A stretch of DNA of 64,000 nucleotides. Origin: Qipengyuania citrea. Lineage in GTDB: Bacteria > Pseudomonadota > Alphaproteobacteria > Sphingomonadales > Sphingomonadaceae. The notes under the pieces are model-generated. The model worked only from the letters and a program-made list of their open reading frames with translations. It did not search any database and was not told the origin of the DNA. A program made the position numbers and the translations under genes. Where the stretch lies: the NCBI RefSeq assembly GCF_009828015.1, contig NZ_WTYG01000002.1, positions 1 to 64,000 on the forward strand. Direction: 5' to 3'. Positions 1 through 7,313 of this stretch are shown here, piece by piece (positions within the stretch are counted from its first letter, which is position 1; each line of letters begins with the position of its first letter).

Positions 1-732
1 GGCGAAGGACCAGTCGGATTTGCTTTCCCAGTATGCTTGGGGGAACTGGTGCTGGATGTAGAACAGCCACACTCCCATGCTTGCTGCGAAGAGCAGGGTC
101 GGCAGGAACACCGCCAGCGTCACTCCGAAGCCGACCAACCATACTGGCACAGCGAGGATTGCGAGAGTGGCAAGGTTCGTTCCCAGGGCGCTGATCCAGA
201 ACTTCCAGCCCTCCTTCATCAATCCCACGGGCAGGCGGTGGCGCAGGAGAAAGAGATAGGCGGGGCCAAAACCAAGTAACGTCAAAGGGTGGCGGTAAAG
301 GCGATAGCCGAGCCGCTGGGTCCTCGATCTTTCGCAATACTCGCGCACCGTCAGCGTATCGACATCGCCAAAGCCGCGTTTGTCGAGGTTGCCAGTCATG
401 GCGTGATGACGCGCGTGGCTGAGGCTCCAGCAATCATAGGGCGTGAGCGTGAAGACCCCCAGCATCCGCCCGAACCAGTCATTACTCGCGCGATTCCGCA
501 GGAAGGATCCATGGCCGCAATCGTGCTGGATAATGAATAGCCTCAGCAGGAACAGTCCAGCGAGCGGAGTAAGCGCTAGGGCGAACAGGTAACCCGCGTC
601 CGCTGCTACGATGATCGTTGCGAACAGCCCAAGAAAGGGGATCAGCGTAATACCAAGCTCCCACAGGCTGCGCCCGGGCTGGGGATCGCGGAACCCCTGA
701 AGGTTGCGCATTAACTGACGAGGGTCGGGCAT
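1..732 (-). CDS. fatty acid desaturase (3' end beyond window)
   Basis: Membrane di-iron fatty acid desaturase, introducing a double bond into an acyl chain of membrane lipids. The first histidine box is QHDCGHGSF (codons near 515) and the second is SHARHHAMTGN (near 400). The third box (HxxHH) must lie beyond the left edge, so the gene is cut at its 3' end. Hydrophobic pairs flank the boxes (GLFATIIVAADAGYLFALAL, then two more near the window edge). Start chosen at ATG 732 (MPDPRQLMRN); an in-frame GTG at 780 is possible and neither has a clear Shine-Dalgarno. Base composition is noticeably less GC-rich than the genes after 1311, and the gene sits on the outer side of a tRNA-Ser-like attachment site, so acquisition with an island is likely but unproven. 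Confidence 0.85.
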   Translation of the reverse strand, partial: MPDPRQLMRNLQGFRDPQPGRSLWELGITLIPFLGLFATIIVAADAGYLFALALTPLAGLFLLRLFIIQHDCGHGSFLRNRASNDWFGRMLGVFTLTPYDCWSLSHARHHAMTGNLDKRGFGDVDTLTVREYCERSRTQRLGYRLYRHPLTLLGFGPAYLFLLRHRLPVGLMKEGWKFWISALGTNLATLAILAVPVWLVGFGVTLAVFLPTLLFAASMGVWLFYIQHQFPQAYWESKSDWSFA

Positions 733-1224
733 GGCGGGGCGCACGGCTGCCGAGGCCGCTTCAGAACAGGAAACACTCACTCGCGAACCGCTAATGTTGG
801 TTCGCGCGATTGTCACGCGAGTTTGACTGCGATGAGAAGGGACGTTGATCCGTTGACTGGCGGCTTTCCATGTCTCGCAGCCGAAAGCGGACTGTCGACT
901 AACGGCCCAGTTTCAGCAAGCTGCAAAGCGCCCAAATCTAGCTATTCAGCACCCCAGTTGCCGCTCTCGATAGCTGTCGATCTATCAGATCCGACGCCAC
1001 CATTTTGATCAACCCAATTTAGCACAAACCCAATGTGCGGCCTATAACATATCTGGGTGGCATCAGCCCGCTTCGCGTTCGAAGCCAAGGTGCCATAGTT
1101 AAATAGGTGACCGGCAAAAAACCGTTACGAGCCCAAAACCGATTGGGGGTATCATAGGGGGTATTACCCGCTTAGTTATCCAGAATTATGCTATCATTCC
1201 AGTAATTTATAATCTGAAAGTGCC
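733..1224. other. gene-free, AT-richer stretch at putative island edge
   Basis: Nearly 500 bases with no convincing coding region on either strand. The short open frames here have no ribosome binding site and no recognisable protein. The right half (about 1010 to 1224) is clearly AT-rich compared with the rest of the window. It carries the paired GGGGGTAT repeats listed separately. It probably contains the promoter of the leftward desaturase, but I see no unambiguous -35/-10 pair. Confidence 0.5.
1145..1164. repeat. paired GGGGGTAT direct repeats
   Basis: Two perfect GGGGGTAT copies (1145-1152 and 1157-1164) spaced 12 bp start to start, about 60 bp inside the tRNA-like 3' end. Short G-run plus TAT direct repeats commonly flank attachment sites and integrase promoters of tRNA-integrating islands, where they may act as arm-type sites for the integrase. 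That role is inference here; no integrase gene is in the window. Confidence 0.4.
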
Positions 1225-1241
1225 TCCCACCCTCTCCGCCA
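1225..1241 (+). other. tRNA-Ser 3'-end fragment, putative attR site
   Basis: The string CCCAC-CCTCTCC-G-CCA (1226-1241) reads as the 3' T-stem strand, 3' acceptor strand, discriminator G and CCA of a serine tRNA. The bases before it do not form a T-loop, anticodon arm or a GGAGAGG 5' acceptor strand, so this is only a tRNA tail. Such a 3'-end duplication is the classic trace of site-specific integration at a tRNA gene. The intact tRNA-Ser would lie to the left of the window, with the desaturase inside the inserted element. Confidence 0.55.
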
Positions 1242-1310
1242 CGGGATTTCTCGACAATCCAGATCTTGCGGCGCGCATCCGCTGGCGAATGCGTGCCTGA
1301 TGTCCGTGTG

Positions 1311-1769
1311 TCAGCCGCGTCCGCGATAGGATGAAACGCCCTGGTCGGGCAGCCACAGGGCCGCCGGCGGTGCGCCGCTTTGCCAGAAGACGTCGATCGG
1401 GATGCCGCCGCGCGGATACCAGTATCCGCCGATGCGCAGCCATTGCGGCTGCATTTCGTCGAACAGCCGCTGGCCGATCCCCACGGTCACGTCCTCATGG
1501 AAACCGCAATGGTTGCGGAACGAGCCGAGGAACAGCTTGAGGCTCTTCGATTCGACGATGGTTTCCCCCGGCGCGTAATCGATCACCAGATGCGCGAAGT
1601 CGGGCTGGCCGGTCACCGGGCACAGCGAGGTGAATTCGGGCGCGGCGAAGCGGACCATATACAACTGGCCGGTGCGCGGATTGGGGACGTAGTCGAGTTC
1701 GGCCTCTTCGGGCGAGGCGGGCAGCGCGGTGTTCGCGCCAAGGAACTTGGGGGCAGGTGTGTCGCTCAT
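1311..1769 (-). CDS. queF: NADPH-dependent preQ0 reductase QueF
   Basis: Reduces 7-cyano-7-deazaguanine (preQ0) to preQ1 in queuosine tRNA modification. The 152-residue length matches the single-domain (type I) QueF family. The catalytic Cys50 lies in [10 protein letters not shown] with the general acid Asp57, followed by the family motif [15 protein letters not shown] (73-87) and the substrate-binding Glu in FHED. It stands alone on the minus strand; its 3' end is about 70 bp from the putative tRNA-Ser attachment site, so it marks the core-genome side of that boundary. Start ATG 1769 gives the usual short N-terminus. Confidence 0.95.
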   Translation of the reverse strand: MSDTPAPKFLGANTALPASPEEAELDYVPNPRTGQLYMVRFAAPEFTSLCPVTGQPDFAHLVIDYAPGETIVESKSLKLFLGSFRNHCGFHEDVTVGIGQRLFDEMQPQWLRIGGYWYPRGGIPIDVFWQSGAPPAALWLPDQGVSSYRGRG

Positions 1770-1888
1770 GCCGCGCTCCTGCCGCGAAGCGCGGCGCAGC
1801 GCAAGGCGGGGCTTGGAAGCCCGCGCTTCAGTACCTATTCACCGCCGCCCCGCACACTCGCGGTCCCTTTCTCACGAAACGACCCGCA

Positions 1889-3010
1889 ATGGCATTTGTC
1901 ACCCGTATCCCGTTAATTGCACTCGCCGCAGCGCTGCCGGCCGTGGCGCAGGCGCAATCGGTCAATGATTTCACACTCGAACCCGCGCCGACGCCCAGCG
2001 CCACCCCGCAGGTGCAAGGGCCCGCGGATACGCGCAGCGGGGTCGAGATTCGCCCGCGCGTCCTCGCAACCCCGACTCAAGCGCCGACAGCGAGCCCCAC
2101 CGCCGCGCCGAGCCCGGCTCCGATGCTGTCACCGGCACCCGGGCCATCCGGGGACAGAGCGCCGCGCGCCCCGGTCACCCAGCCATCCCCGCGCGCTACG
2201 CCGCTGCCTGCGGTGACGCCGCCTGCGCTGGATCCAGGTGAAGCGGCGGCCATGAGCTCCGCGCCCGAGGAGCCGCCATCGGTCCAGGACCCCGCGAGCG
2301 ATACGCGCGCCGCTTCGTCCGTCGCAGAACCCGCAGTGCCCGCAGCGCCGCTTCCAGCGCCCGCTGCGAACGAGGAGGCCGGGTGGACCCCGTGGCTGTC
2401 GCTTGCGGGCGGTGCAGTGTTGCTGGCGCTGCTCGGCGCAGGCTTCGCCGCCTGGCGTCGCCGCCGGCGCCGGCACGTCCCTGAAATCCAGCGCCCGGTT
2501 GTCCGCAGCGCTCCGCCCGCCGGTCCGGCGGCGCTGGGGGACGCCCTCCGACTGCACGTCGAACCCGACAAGATCATCCGCAGCGCCGCTTTCGTAACAC
2601 TCAAATACCGGCTGACCCTGACCAACCGCAGTGAAACCCCGCTCGGCGCGATCGGCGTCGGGCTCGATCTGGTGTCGGCTCATGCCCAGGCACCAATGGA
2701 TCAGCAGGTCGCGACGGCCGAAACCGCGCTTGAAGAGCGCCATGCAGTCCCGCGGCTGGCGCCCGGACAGAGCATCACGCTCGACGGACAGGTGCAGCTT
2801 GCGCTCGCACAGGCGCAGGTGATCCGGCAGGGACGGCATCCGTTGCTGGTCCCCTTGCTGCGCATGCGTATCTCGGCGCGCGGCGGGGACGCGTTGTTGC
2901 GGACCTTCGTCGTCGGACAGACCGCGCCCGGCAGCAGCCGCGTGCAGCCCATCCGGCTCGACGAAGGGCCGCGCAGCTATAGCCCGGTCGCGCAGCGCGA
3001 GCTCGCCTAA
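1889..3010 (+). CDS. proline/alanine-rich single-span membrane protein, unknown function
   Basis: A 373-residue protein I cannot assign. It has an N-terminal signal-like segment (residues 1-23, ending VAQAQ) and a long Pro/Ala-rich low-complexity linker (about 30-160). One membrane span follows (about 168-188, LSLAGGAVLLALLGAGFAAW), then a run of six arginines (190-195) and a globular C-terminal part of about 175 residues rich in predicted beta strands. The arginine run just after the span argues that the C-terminal domain is cytoplasmic and the Pro/Ala linker periplasmic. ATG 1889 is chosen because it places the hydrophobic segment at the N-terminus; a longer in-frame extension is arginine-rich noise. 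Confidence 0.75.
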   Translation: MAFVTRIPLIALAAALPAVAQAQSVNDFTLEPAPTPSATPQVQGPADTRSGVEIRPRVLATPTQAPTASPTAAPSPAPMLSPAPGPSGDRAPRAPVTQPSPRATPLPAVTPPALDPGEAAAMSSAPEEPPSVQDPASDTRAASSVAEPAVPAAPLPAPAANEEAGWTPWLSLAGGAVLLALLGAGFAAWRRRRRRHVPEIQRPVVRSAPPAGPAALGDALRLHVEPDKIIRSAAFVTLKYRLTLTNRSETPLGAIGVGLDLVSAHAQAPMDQQVATAETALEERHAVPRLAPGQSITLDGQVQLALAQAQVIRQGRHPLLVPLLRMRISARGGDALLRTFVVGQTAPGSSRVQPIRLDEGPRSYSPVAQRELA

Positions 3011-3047
3011 CTCGACTTCGCCGGGCCGCCGCGCTACCCGGTTGGCG

Positions 3048-3881
3048 ATGGACAGTCTCGTTTCGACCCAATGGCTTGCCGACCAGCTCGGCGCTGCGGA
3101 CCTCGTGGTTCTCGATGCGTCGATGCATCTGCCCGACAGTCCGCGCCAGGCGGCGCAGGATTTCGCGGCGGCGCATGTACCCGGCGCGCGGTTTCTCGAC
3201 CTTGTCAGCTTCGTCGATCCCGGTTCGCCGGTACCCAAGGCCCTGCCAAGCCCCGAACAATTCGCGGCGCGGCTGGGGCAGCTCGGGGTGGCACCGTCGT
3301 GCCGGGTCGTGCTGTATGACGACAGCCAGATCCGCAGCGCGGCCCGCGCGTGGTACATCTTCCGGCTGTACGGCTTCGCGCAAGTGGCGATCCTCGATGG
3401 CGGGTTGGCCAAGTGGACCGCCGAGGGGCGCGCGCTCGAAAGCGGCGGGGTTTCCGGCAGCCCGGTCGATTTCCCGGTGCCCAAGCGTGCTGCCGGCGTG
3501 CGCAGCAAAGAGGATATCCTCGCCAACTGCGCCAGCGCGGCCGAACAGGTGGTCGATGCGCGCGACGCGGCGCGCTTTGCCGGCGAAGAAGGAAGCGGAT
3601 CGCGGGGCCATATCCCGGGCGCCGCGAACGTGCATTTCACGCAGTTACTGACCGAAGCGGGCACCTATCGTACGCCAGCGGAAATCGCCGGTCTGTTCCA
3701 AAGCGCCGGCATCGATCTCGACCGTCCGGTCGTCACGAGCTGCAACAGCGGCATGACCGCGGCGGTGCTGTCCTTCGGGCTTCACCTCGCGGGCAAGGAC
3801 GATACCGCGCTGTACGATGGCAGCTGGCTGGAATGGGGGGAGGATCCGCAAACGCCCAAGCAGGCGGGGAGCGGGCGATAG
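3048..3881 (+). CDS. sseA: thiosulfate/3-mercaptopyruvate sulfurtransferase
   Basis: Two-domain rhodanese of 277 residues that transfers sulfane sulfur from mercaptopyruvate or thiosulfate to an acceptor. The inactive N-terminal rhodanese domain spans about 5-130 and the catalytic one about 150-270. The persulfide-forming Cys232 sits in the loop SCNSGMTAAV, which differs from the usual mercaptopyruvate loop (CGSGVTA) and from the thiosulfate type (CRKGVTA), so substrate preference is uncertain. ATG 3048 is preferred over the TTG two codons earlier. It is followed after 2 bp by the cystathionine lyase gene, suggesting one sulfur-amino-acid transcript. Confidence 0.88.
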   Translation: MDSLVSTQWLADQLGAADLVVLDASMHLPDSPRQAAQDFAAAHVPGARFLDLVSFVDPGSPVPKALPSPEQFAARLGQLGVAPSCRVVLYDDSQIRSAARAWYIFRLYGFAQVAILDGGLAKWTAEGRALESGGVSGSPVDFPVPKRAAGVRSKEDILANCASAAEQVVDARDAARFAGEEGSGSRGHIPGAANVHFTQLLTEAGTYRTPAEIAGLFQSAGIDLDRPVVTSCNSGMTAAVLSFGLHLAGKDDTALYDGSWLEWGEDPQTPKQAGSGR

Positions 3882-3883
3882 AC

Positions 3884-5095
3884 ATGGCAGGGAGAGATGA
3901 CAGCACCCATCGCGCGGCGACACGGCTGGTGACCAGCGGGCGATCGGGCGATTTCGCCAGCGATGTGGTCAACCCGCCCGTGTGGCGCGCGAGCACGCAT
4001 CTCTACCCCGACTGCGCCGCATTGCGCGCGCGCAAGAGCGACAACCGCGATGGGCAGTTCTTTTACGGCCGCCGCGGATCGCCCACGCAATGGGCGCTCT
4101 CCGAAGCGCTTACCGCGCTCGAGCCGGGGGCCGCCGGCACCGTCCTCTATCCCAGCGGTCTCGCCGCGCTGGTCGGCGCGTTGCTCACGGTCCTGCGCAG
4201 CGGCGATGTGCTGCTGGTGGCGGATAATGCCTATGATCCCACGCGCAGCGCGGCCACGGGCCTGCTGAAGGATCTCGGCATCGAGCACCGCTTCTTCGAT
4301 CCGCTCGACCATGAAGCCTTTGCCGGGGCATTCTGCGACCGCACGCGCGCGGTCATGCTGGAAGTGCCGGGCAGCCTCACGATGGAGGTCTGCGATATTC
4401 CCGCGCTGGCGGCAATCGCGCGCGAAAGGGGAGCCGTCAGCCTGATCGACAACACCTGGGCCACCGCGCTCGGCTTTCCCGCTCTCGAGCATGGCTGCGA
4501 TATCGCCATCACCGCGCTGACCAAGCATGTCGGCGGCCATTCGGACGTCATGATGGGTGCCGCCAGCGCGGGTGAACGCTGGTATCGTCGCCTGCGGCTT
4601 GGTGCGCAGCGGCTGGGCCATGTCGTGTCGCCTGACGATGCCGCGCTGGTGCTGCGCGGGCTGAGGACGATGGGCGTGCGTCTCGAGCGCCAGACCGCGA
4701 CCGCGCTGGCGATCGCCGAATGGCTCGATGCGCGCAGCGAAGTGGCGCATGTGCTGTCCCCTCTGCTTCCCGGTGCGCCCGGCCATGACATCTGGCAACG
4801 CGATTTTACCGGCGGCTGCGGTCTGTTCAGTTTCGTGCTCAGGGGCGGGGACGATGCCGCGAGGTGCCGGCTGGTCGACCGACTGGAACTGTTCGGCATC
4901 GGTTACAGCTGGGGCGGGTTCGAAAGCCTCGCCCTGCCGTTCGACGTCGAACCGGTGCGTTCTGCGATGCCCTGGCCCAAGCCGGGCTGGAGCGAAGCGG
5001 ACCGCCATGGCATACGGCTGTCGATCGGGCTGGAAGACCCCGCCGATCTGATCGCCGATCTCGACCGCGGTTTCGCGGCGCTTAACGAAGGATAG
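3884..5095 (+). CDS. metC: cystathionine beta-lyase (PLP-dependent)
   Basis: Cleaves cystathionine to homocysteine, pyruvate and ammonia in methionine synthesis. 403 residues, the family size for the Cys/Met metabolism PLP enzymes. The PLP Schiff-base lysine is Lys214 in ALTKHVGGHSD, the ring-nitrogen aspartate is Asp189 in LIDNTW, and YGRRGSPT (61-68) is the phosphate-binding tyrosine-arginine motif contributed by the partner subunit. ATG 3884 begins 2 bp after the sulfurtransferase stop, so the two genes are almost certainly cotranscribed, and the channel gene follows after another 2 bp. Confidence 0.92.
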   Translation: MAGRDDSTHRAATRLVTSGRSGDFASDVVNPPVWRASTHLYPDCAALRARKSDNRDGQFFYGRRGSPTQWALSEALTALEPGAAGTVLYPSGLAALVGALLTVLRSGDVLLVADNAYDPTRSAATGLLKDLGIEHRFFDPLDHEAFAGAFCDRTRAVMLEVPGSLTMEVCDIPALAAIARERGAVSLIDNTWATALGFPALEHGCDIAITALTKHVGGHSDVMMGAASAGERWYRRLRLGAQRLGHVVSPDDAALVLRGLRTMGVRLERQTATALAIAEWLDARSEVAHVLSPLLPGAPGHDIWQRDFTGGCGLFSFVLRGGDDAARCRLVDRLELFGIGYSWGGFESLALPFDVEPVRSAMPWPKPGWSEADRHGIRLSIGLEDPADLIADLDRGFAALNEG

Positions 5096-5097
5096 AC

Positions 5098-6165
5098 GTG
5101 CAAGGCGAAACCCCTCCCACCGCCGAACCGACCGCTGCGACACCTGCGGTCGAACAGGCATGGAACCTGGCCGAGCCGGTGGTCGAGGAAAGCTCGGTCG
5201 CCGCGGCCGAAGGCGCCAAGGAAGCGCTGAGTTCGCAGAGCGAGACTGTCGGCTCGGTCATCGACACGGTCGATACCGTGGCGCTGTCGTTCGGCGATTT
5301 CCGCATCTCGCTGTTCGACGTGCTGGTCGTTGCCGCGGTGATCGTAGGCATCCTGTTCCTTGCATGGTTTGCCAGCCGGATGAGCCGGCGCCTGGTCCGC
5401 CGCATGACCCGGCTCGACGAGGCGCAGCAATTGCTGGTCGAGAAGGTGATCACGATCATCGTCTGGGCCGCCGCCTTCTTCCTCGGCATCGACCTGCTCG
5501 GGATCGATCTGACCGCACTGGCGGTGTTTTCGGGCGCCTTCGGTCTGGCGATCGGTTTCGGCCTGCAGAAGACCTTCGGCAATCTGATCGCAGGGATCAT
5601 CCTGCTGATGGACCGGTCGATCAAGCCGGGCGATGTGATTGCGGTGGCCGATCTGGCGGGCAACGAGAGCTTCGGCCAGATCCGCAAGATCGGCATCCGC
5701 GCGGTCTCGGTGACCACGCGCGACCAGCGCGAATATCTGATCCCGAACGAAAACCTGATGATCAACCAGGTCGAGAACTGGTCCTATTCGTCCAAGAACG
5801 TGCGGATGCAGGTGCCGGTCGGGGTGAGTTACGAAGCCGACATGAAGCTGGCCGAGGAACTGATGCTCGAGGCGGCGAAGTCCTGCGACCGGGTGCTGAG
5901 TGCGCCGCCGCCAACGGTCTGGATGAGCGAATATGGCGACAGCTCGGTCAATTTCGTGATCCATTGCTGGATTACCGACCCCGAGGACGGGGTCGGCAAC
6001 GTGCGCAGCGCGGTGCTCAAGAAGCTGTGGTGGCTGTTCAAGGACAACGGCATCGAGATCCCGTTCCCGCAACGCGACCTGCATATCCGCGGCAGCGACC
6101 AGCTCGAGCGGCTGGCCGAGCTCATGGTGCAGGGGCGCAAGCCTGCTGGCAGCGCGAAAGAATAG
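5098..6165 (+). CDS. MscS-family mechanosensitive channel
   Basis: Small-conductance mechanosensitive channel of the inner membrane, 355 residues. After an acidic, alanine-rich N-terminal tail (1-70) come three membrane segments: about 75-98 (LFDVLVVAAVIVGILFLAWF), 118-140, and the pore-lining helix around 145-175 containing the Gly/Ala-packed stretch GAFGLAIGFGLQKTFGN. The MscS beta domain and cytoplasmic vestibule follow (PNENLMINQVENWSY is the typical junction). Start is GTG 5098, 2 bp after metC, so expression is probably coupled to the upstream sulfur genes although no functional link is obvious. Confidence 0.9.
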   Translation: MQGETPPTAEPTAATPAVEQAWNLAEPVVEESSVAAAEGAKEALSSQSETVGSVIDTVDTVALSFGDFRISLFDVLVVAAVIVGILFLAWFASRMSRRLVRRMTRLDEAQQLLVEKVITIIVWAAAFFLGIDLLGIDLTALAVFSGAFGLAIGFGLQKTFGNLIAGIILLMDRSIKPGDVIAVADLAGNESFGQIRKIGIRAVSVTTRDQREYLIPNENLMINQVENWSYSSKNVRMQVPVGVSYEADMKLAEELMLEAAKSCDRVLSAPPPTVWMSEYGDSSVNFVIHCWITDPEDGVGNVRSAVLKKLWWLFKDNGIEIPFPQRDLHIRGSDQLERLAELMVQGRKPAGSAKE

Positions 6166-6261
6166 GTTGCCGCGCGCACAGCGCCGGTTTCAAATCTCGC
6201 CTTCCTAGCCGGACACGCATTCTGATTGGCGCAACGGCCGTGCCCCTCACATCTTGCAAAC

Positions 6262-7020
6262 ATGGCACAGACCGGAACCATCTATCTCGTCGGCGCGGGA
6301 CCGGGCGATCCCGATCTCCTGACGCTGCGCGCTGCGCGGCTGATCGAGAGCGCGCGGGTGATCGTCCATGACGGACTGGTCGACCCTGCGATCCTCGCAC
6401 TTGCGCGCGGCGATGCGCAGCTGATCAGCGTGGCCAAGCGCCGTTCGCATCACACCTTGCCGCAGGAAGAGATCAGCGAACTGCTGGTCCGCGTGGCCCG
6501 TTCGGGCCAGGACGTCGTGCGGCTCAAGGGCGGGGACCCGTTCGTGTTCGGCCGCGGCGGCGAGGAGGCCGAAGTCGCCCGCGCTGCCGGCGTTGCGGTG
6601 GAGGTGGTGCCCGGGATCAGCGCGGCCAACGGGGCCGCGGCGGCGGCACAGATCGCGCTGACGCATCGCGACGCGTCGAGCGTTGTCAGCTTCGTGGCCG
6701 GCCAGTGCAAGGGTCTGAAGGACCAGGACTGGGCGGGGCTTGCCGGCAAGGGCCGGACGCTGGTGATCTACATGGGCGTGAAGACCGCGCCGCAGATCGC
6801 CGAGAAACTGATGGAAGACGGGCTGTCGCCCGACATGCCGGTGGCGGTGATCGAGAACGGCACGCGTCCCGACATGCGCGTGCTGCGCGGCCTGCTCGCC
6901 GGGCTGCCCGATCTGGTGGAACATGAAAAGGTGGTCAGCCCTGCGCTGATCGTGATTGGTGAAGTGACCGCGCGCGACGATGTCGCCCTGGCGGTCGCCG
7001 CGCAGGAGGCGGCACGATGA
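6262..7020 (+). CDS. cobA: uroporphyrinogen-III C-methyltransferase (SUMT)
   Basis: Methylates uroporphyrinogen III at C2 and C7 with S-adenosylmethionine to give precorrin-2, the siroheme precursor. 252 residues: a stand-alone SUMT, not the trifunctional CysG. Motifs are VGAGPGDPDLLTLRA near the N-terminus, VVRLKGGDPFVFGRGGEE (substrate loop) and VPGISAANG. ATG 6262 gives the canonical MAQTGTIYLVGAGPGD start. It heads the sulfite-reduction operon and overlaps the next gene by 4 bp (ATGA), which fits a role in supplying siroheme to the reductase encoded two genes on. The preceding 96 bp presumably hold the operon promoter. Confidence 0.95.
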   Translation: MAQTGTIYLVGAGPGDPDLLTLRAARLIESARVIVHDGLVDPAILALARGDAQLISVAKRRSHHTLPQEEISELLVRVARSGQDVVRLKGGDPFVFGRGGEEAEVARAAGVAVEVVPGISAANGAAAAAQIALTHRDASSVVSFVAGQCKGLKDQDWAGLAGKGRTLVIYMGVKTAPQIAEKLMEDGLSPDMPVAVIENGTRPDMRVLRGLLAGLPDLVEHEKVVSPALIVIGEVTARDDVALAVAAQEAAR

Positions 7021-7313
7021 GATTGCTTACCGGAAATGATTTGAAGACCGGCGCGGTGACCTGGTGGACCGGCAGCGACTGGTCGATCCACGTCGAGGAT
7101 GCGGCCGATGTGGCAGGTAGCGAAGACGAGATCGCGCGCCGCGAAGAGGCCGCCCGGCGTGTCAATTCGCCTTATGCAGTGGACGCCGAACTGCAGGATG
7201 GCAGCCCCCGGCCGTCGCATATCAAGGAGCGCGTTCGTGCGCTTGGCCCGACCGTCCGTCCCGACCTGACCCTCAAGCCTGCCGATCCCGAAATCGGTAA
7301 CTGGGTGATCTGA
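7017..7313 (+). CDS. DUF2849 protein of the sulfite reductase operon
   Basis: A 98-residue acidic soluble protein matching the DUF2849 family (N-terminal LLTGNDLKTGAVTWWTG pattern, C-terminal DPEIGNWVI). Its function is not established. In alphaproteobacteria this family is found immediately before the sulfite reductase gene, as here. The ATG overlaps the cobA stop (ATGA) and its TGA overlaps the cysI ATG (TGATG), so translation of the three is coupled and roughly stoichiometric. There are no cysteines or membrane segments, so it is unlikely to be an electron carrier; an assembly or regulatory role is a guess. Confidence 0.85.
   Translation: MRLLTGNDLKTGAVTWWTGSDWSIHVEDAADVAGSEDEIARREEAARRVNSPYAVDAELQDGSPRPSHIKERVRALGPTVRPDLTLKPADPEIGNWVI

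Noticed and set aside
823..1008. 61-codon plus-strand frame in the gene-free stretch
   Set aside because: No ribosome binding site, composition differs from real genes here and no resemblance to a known protein.
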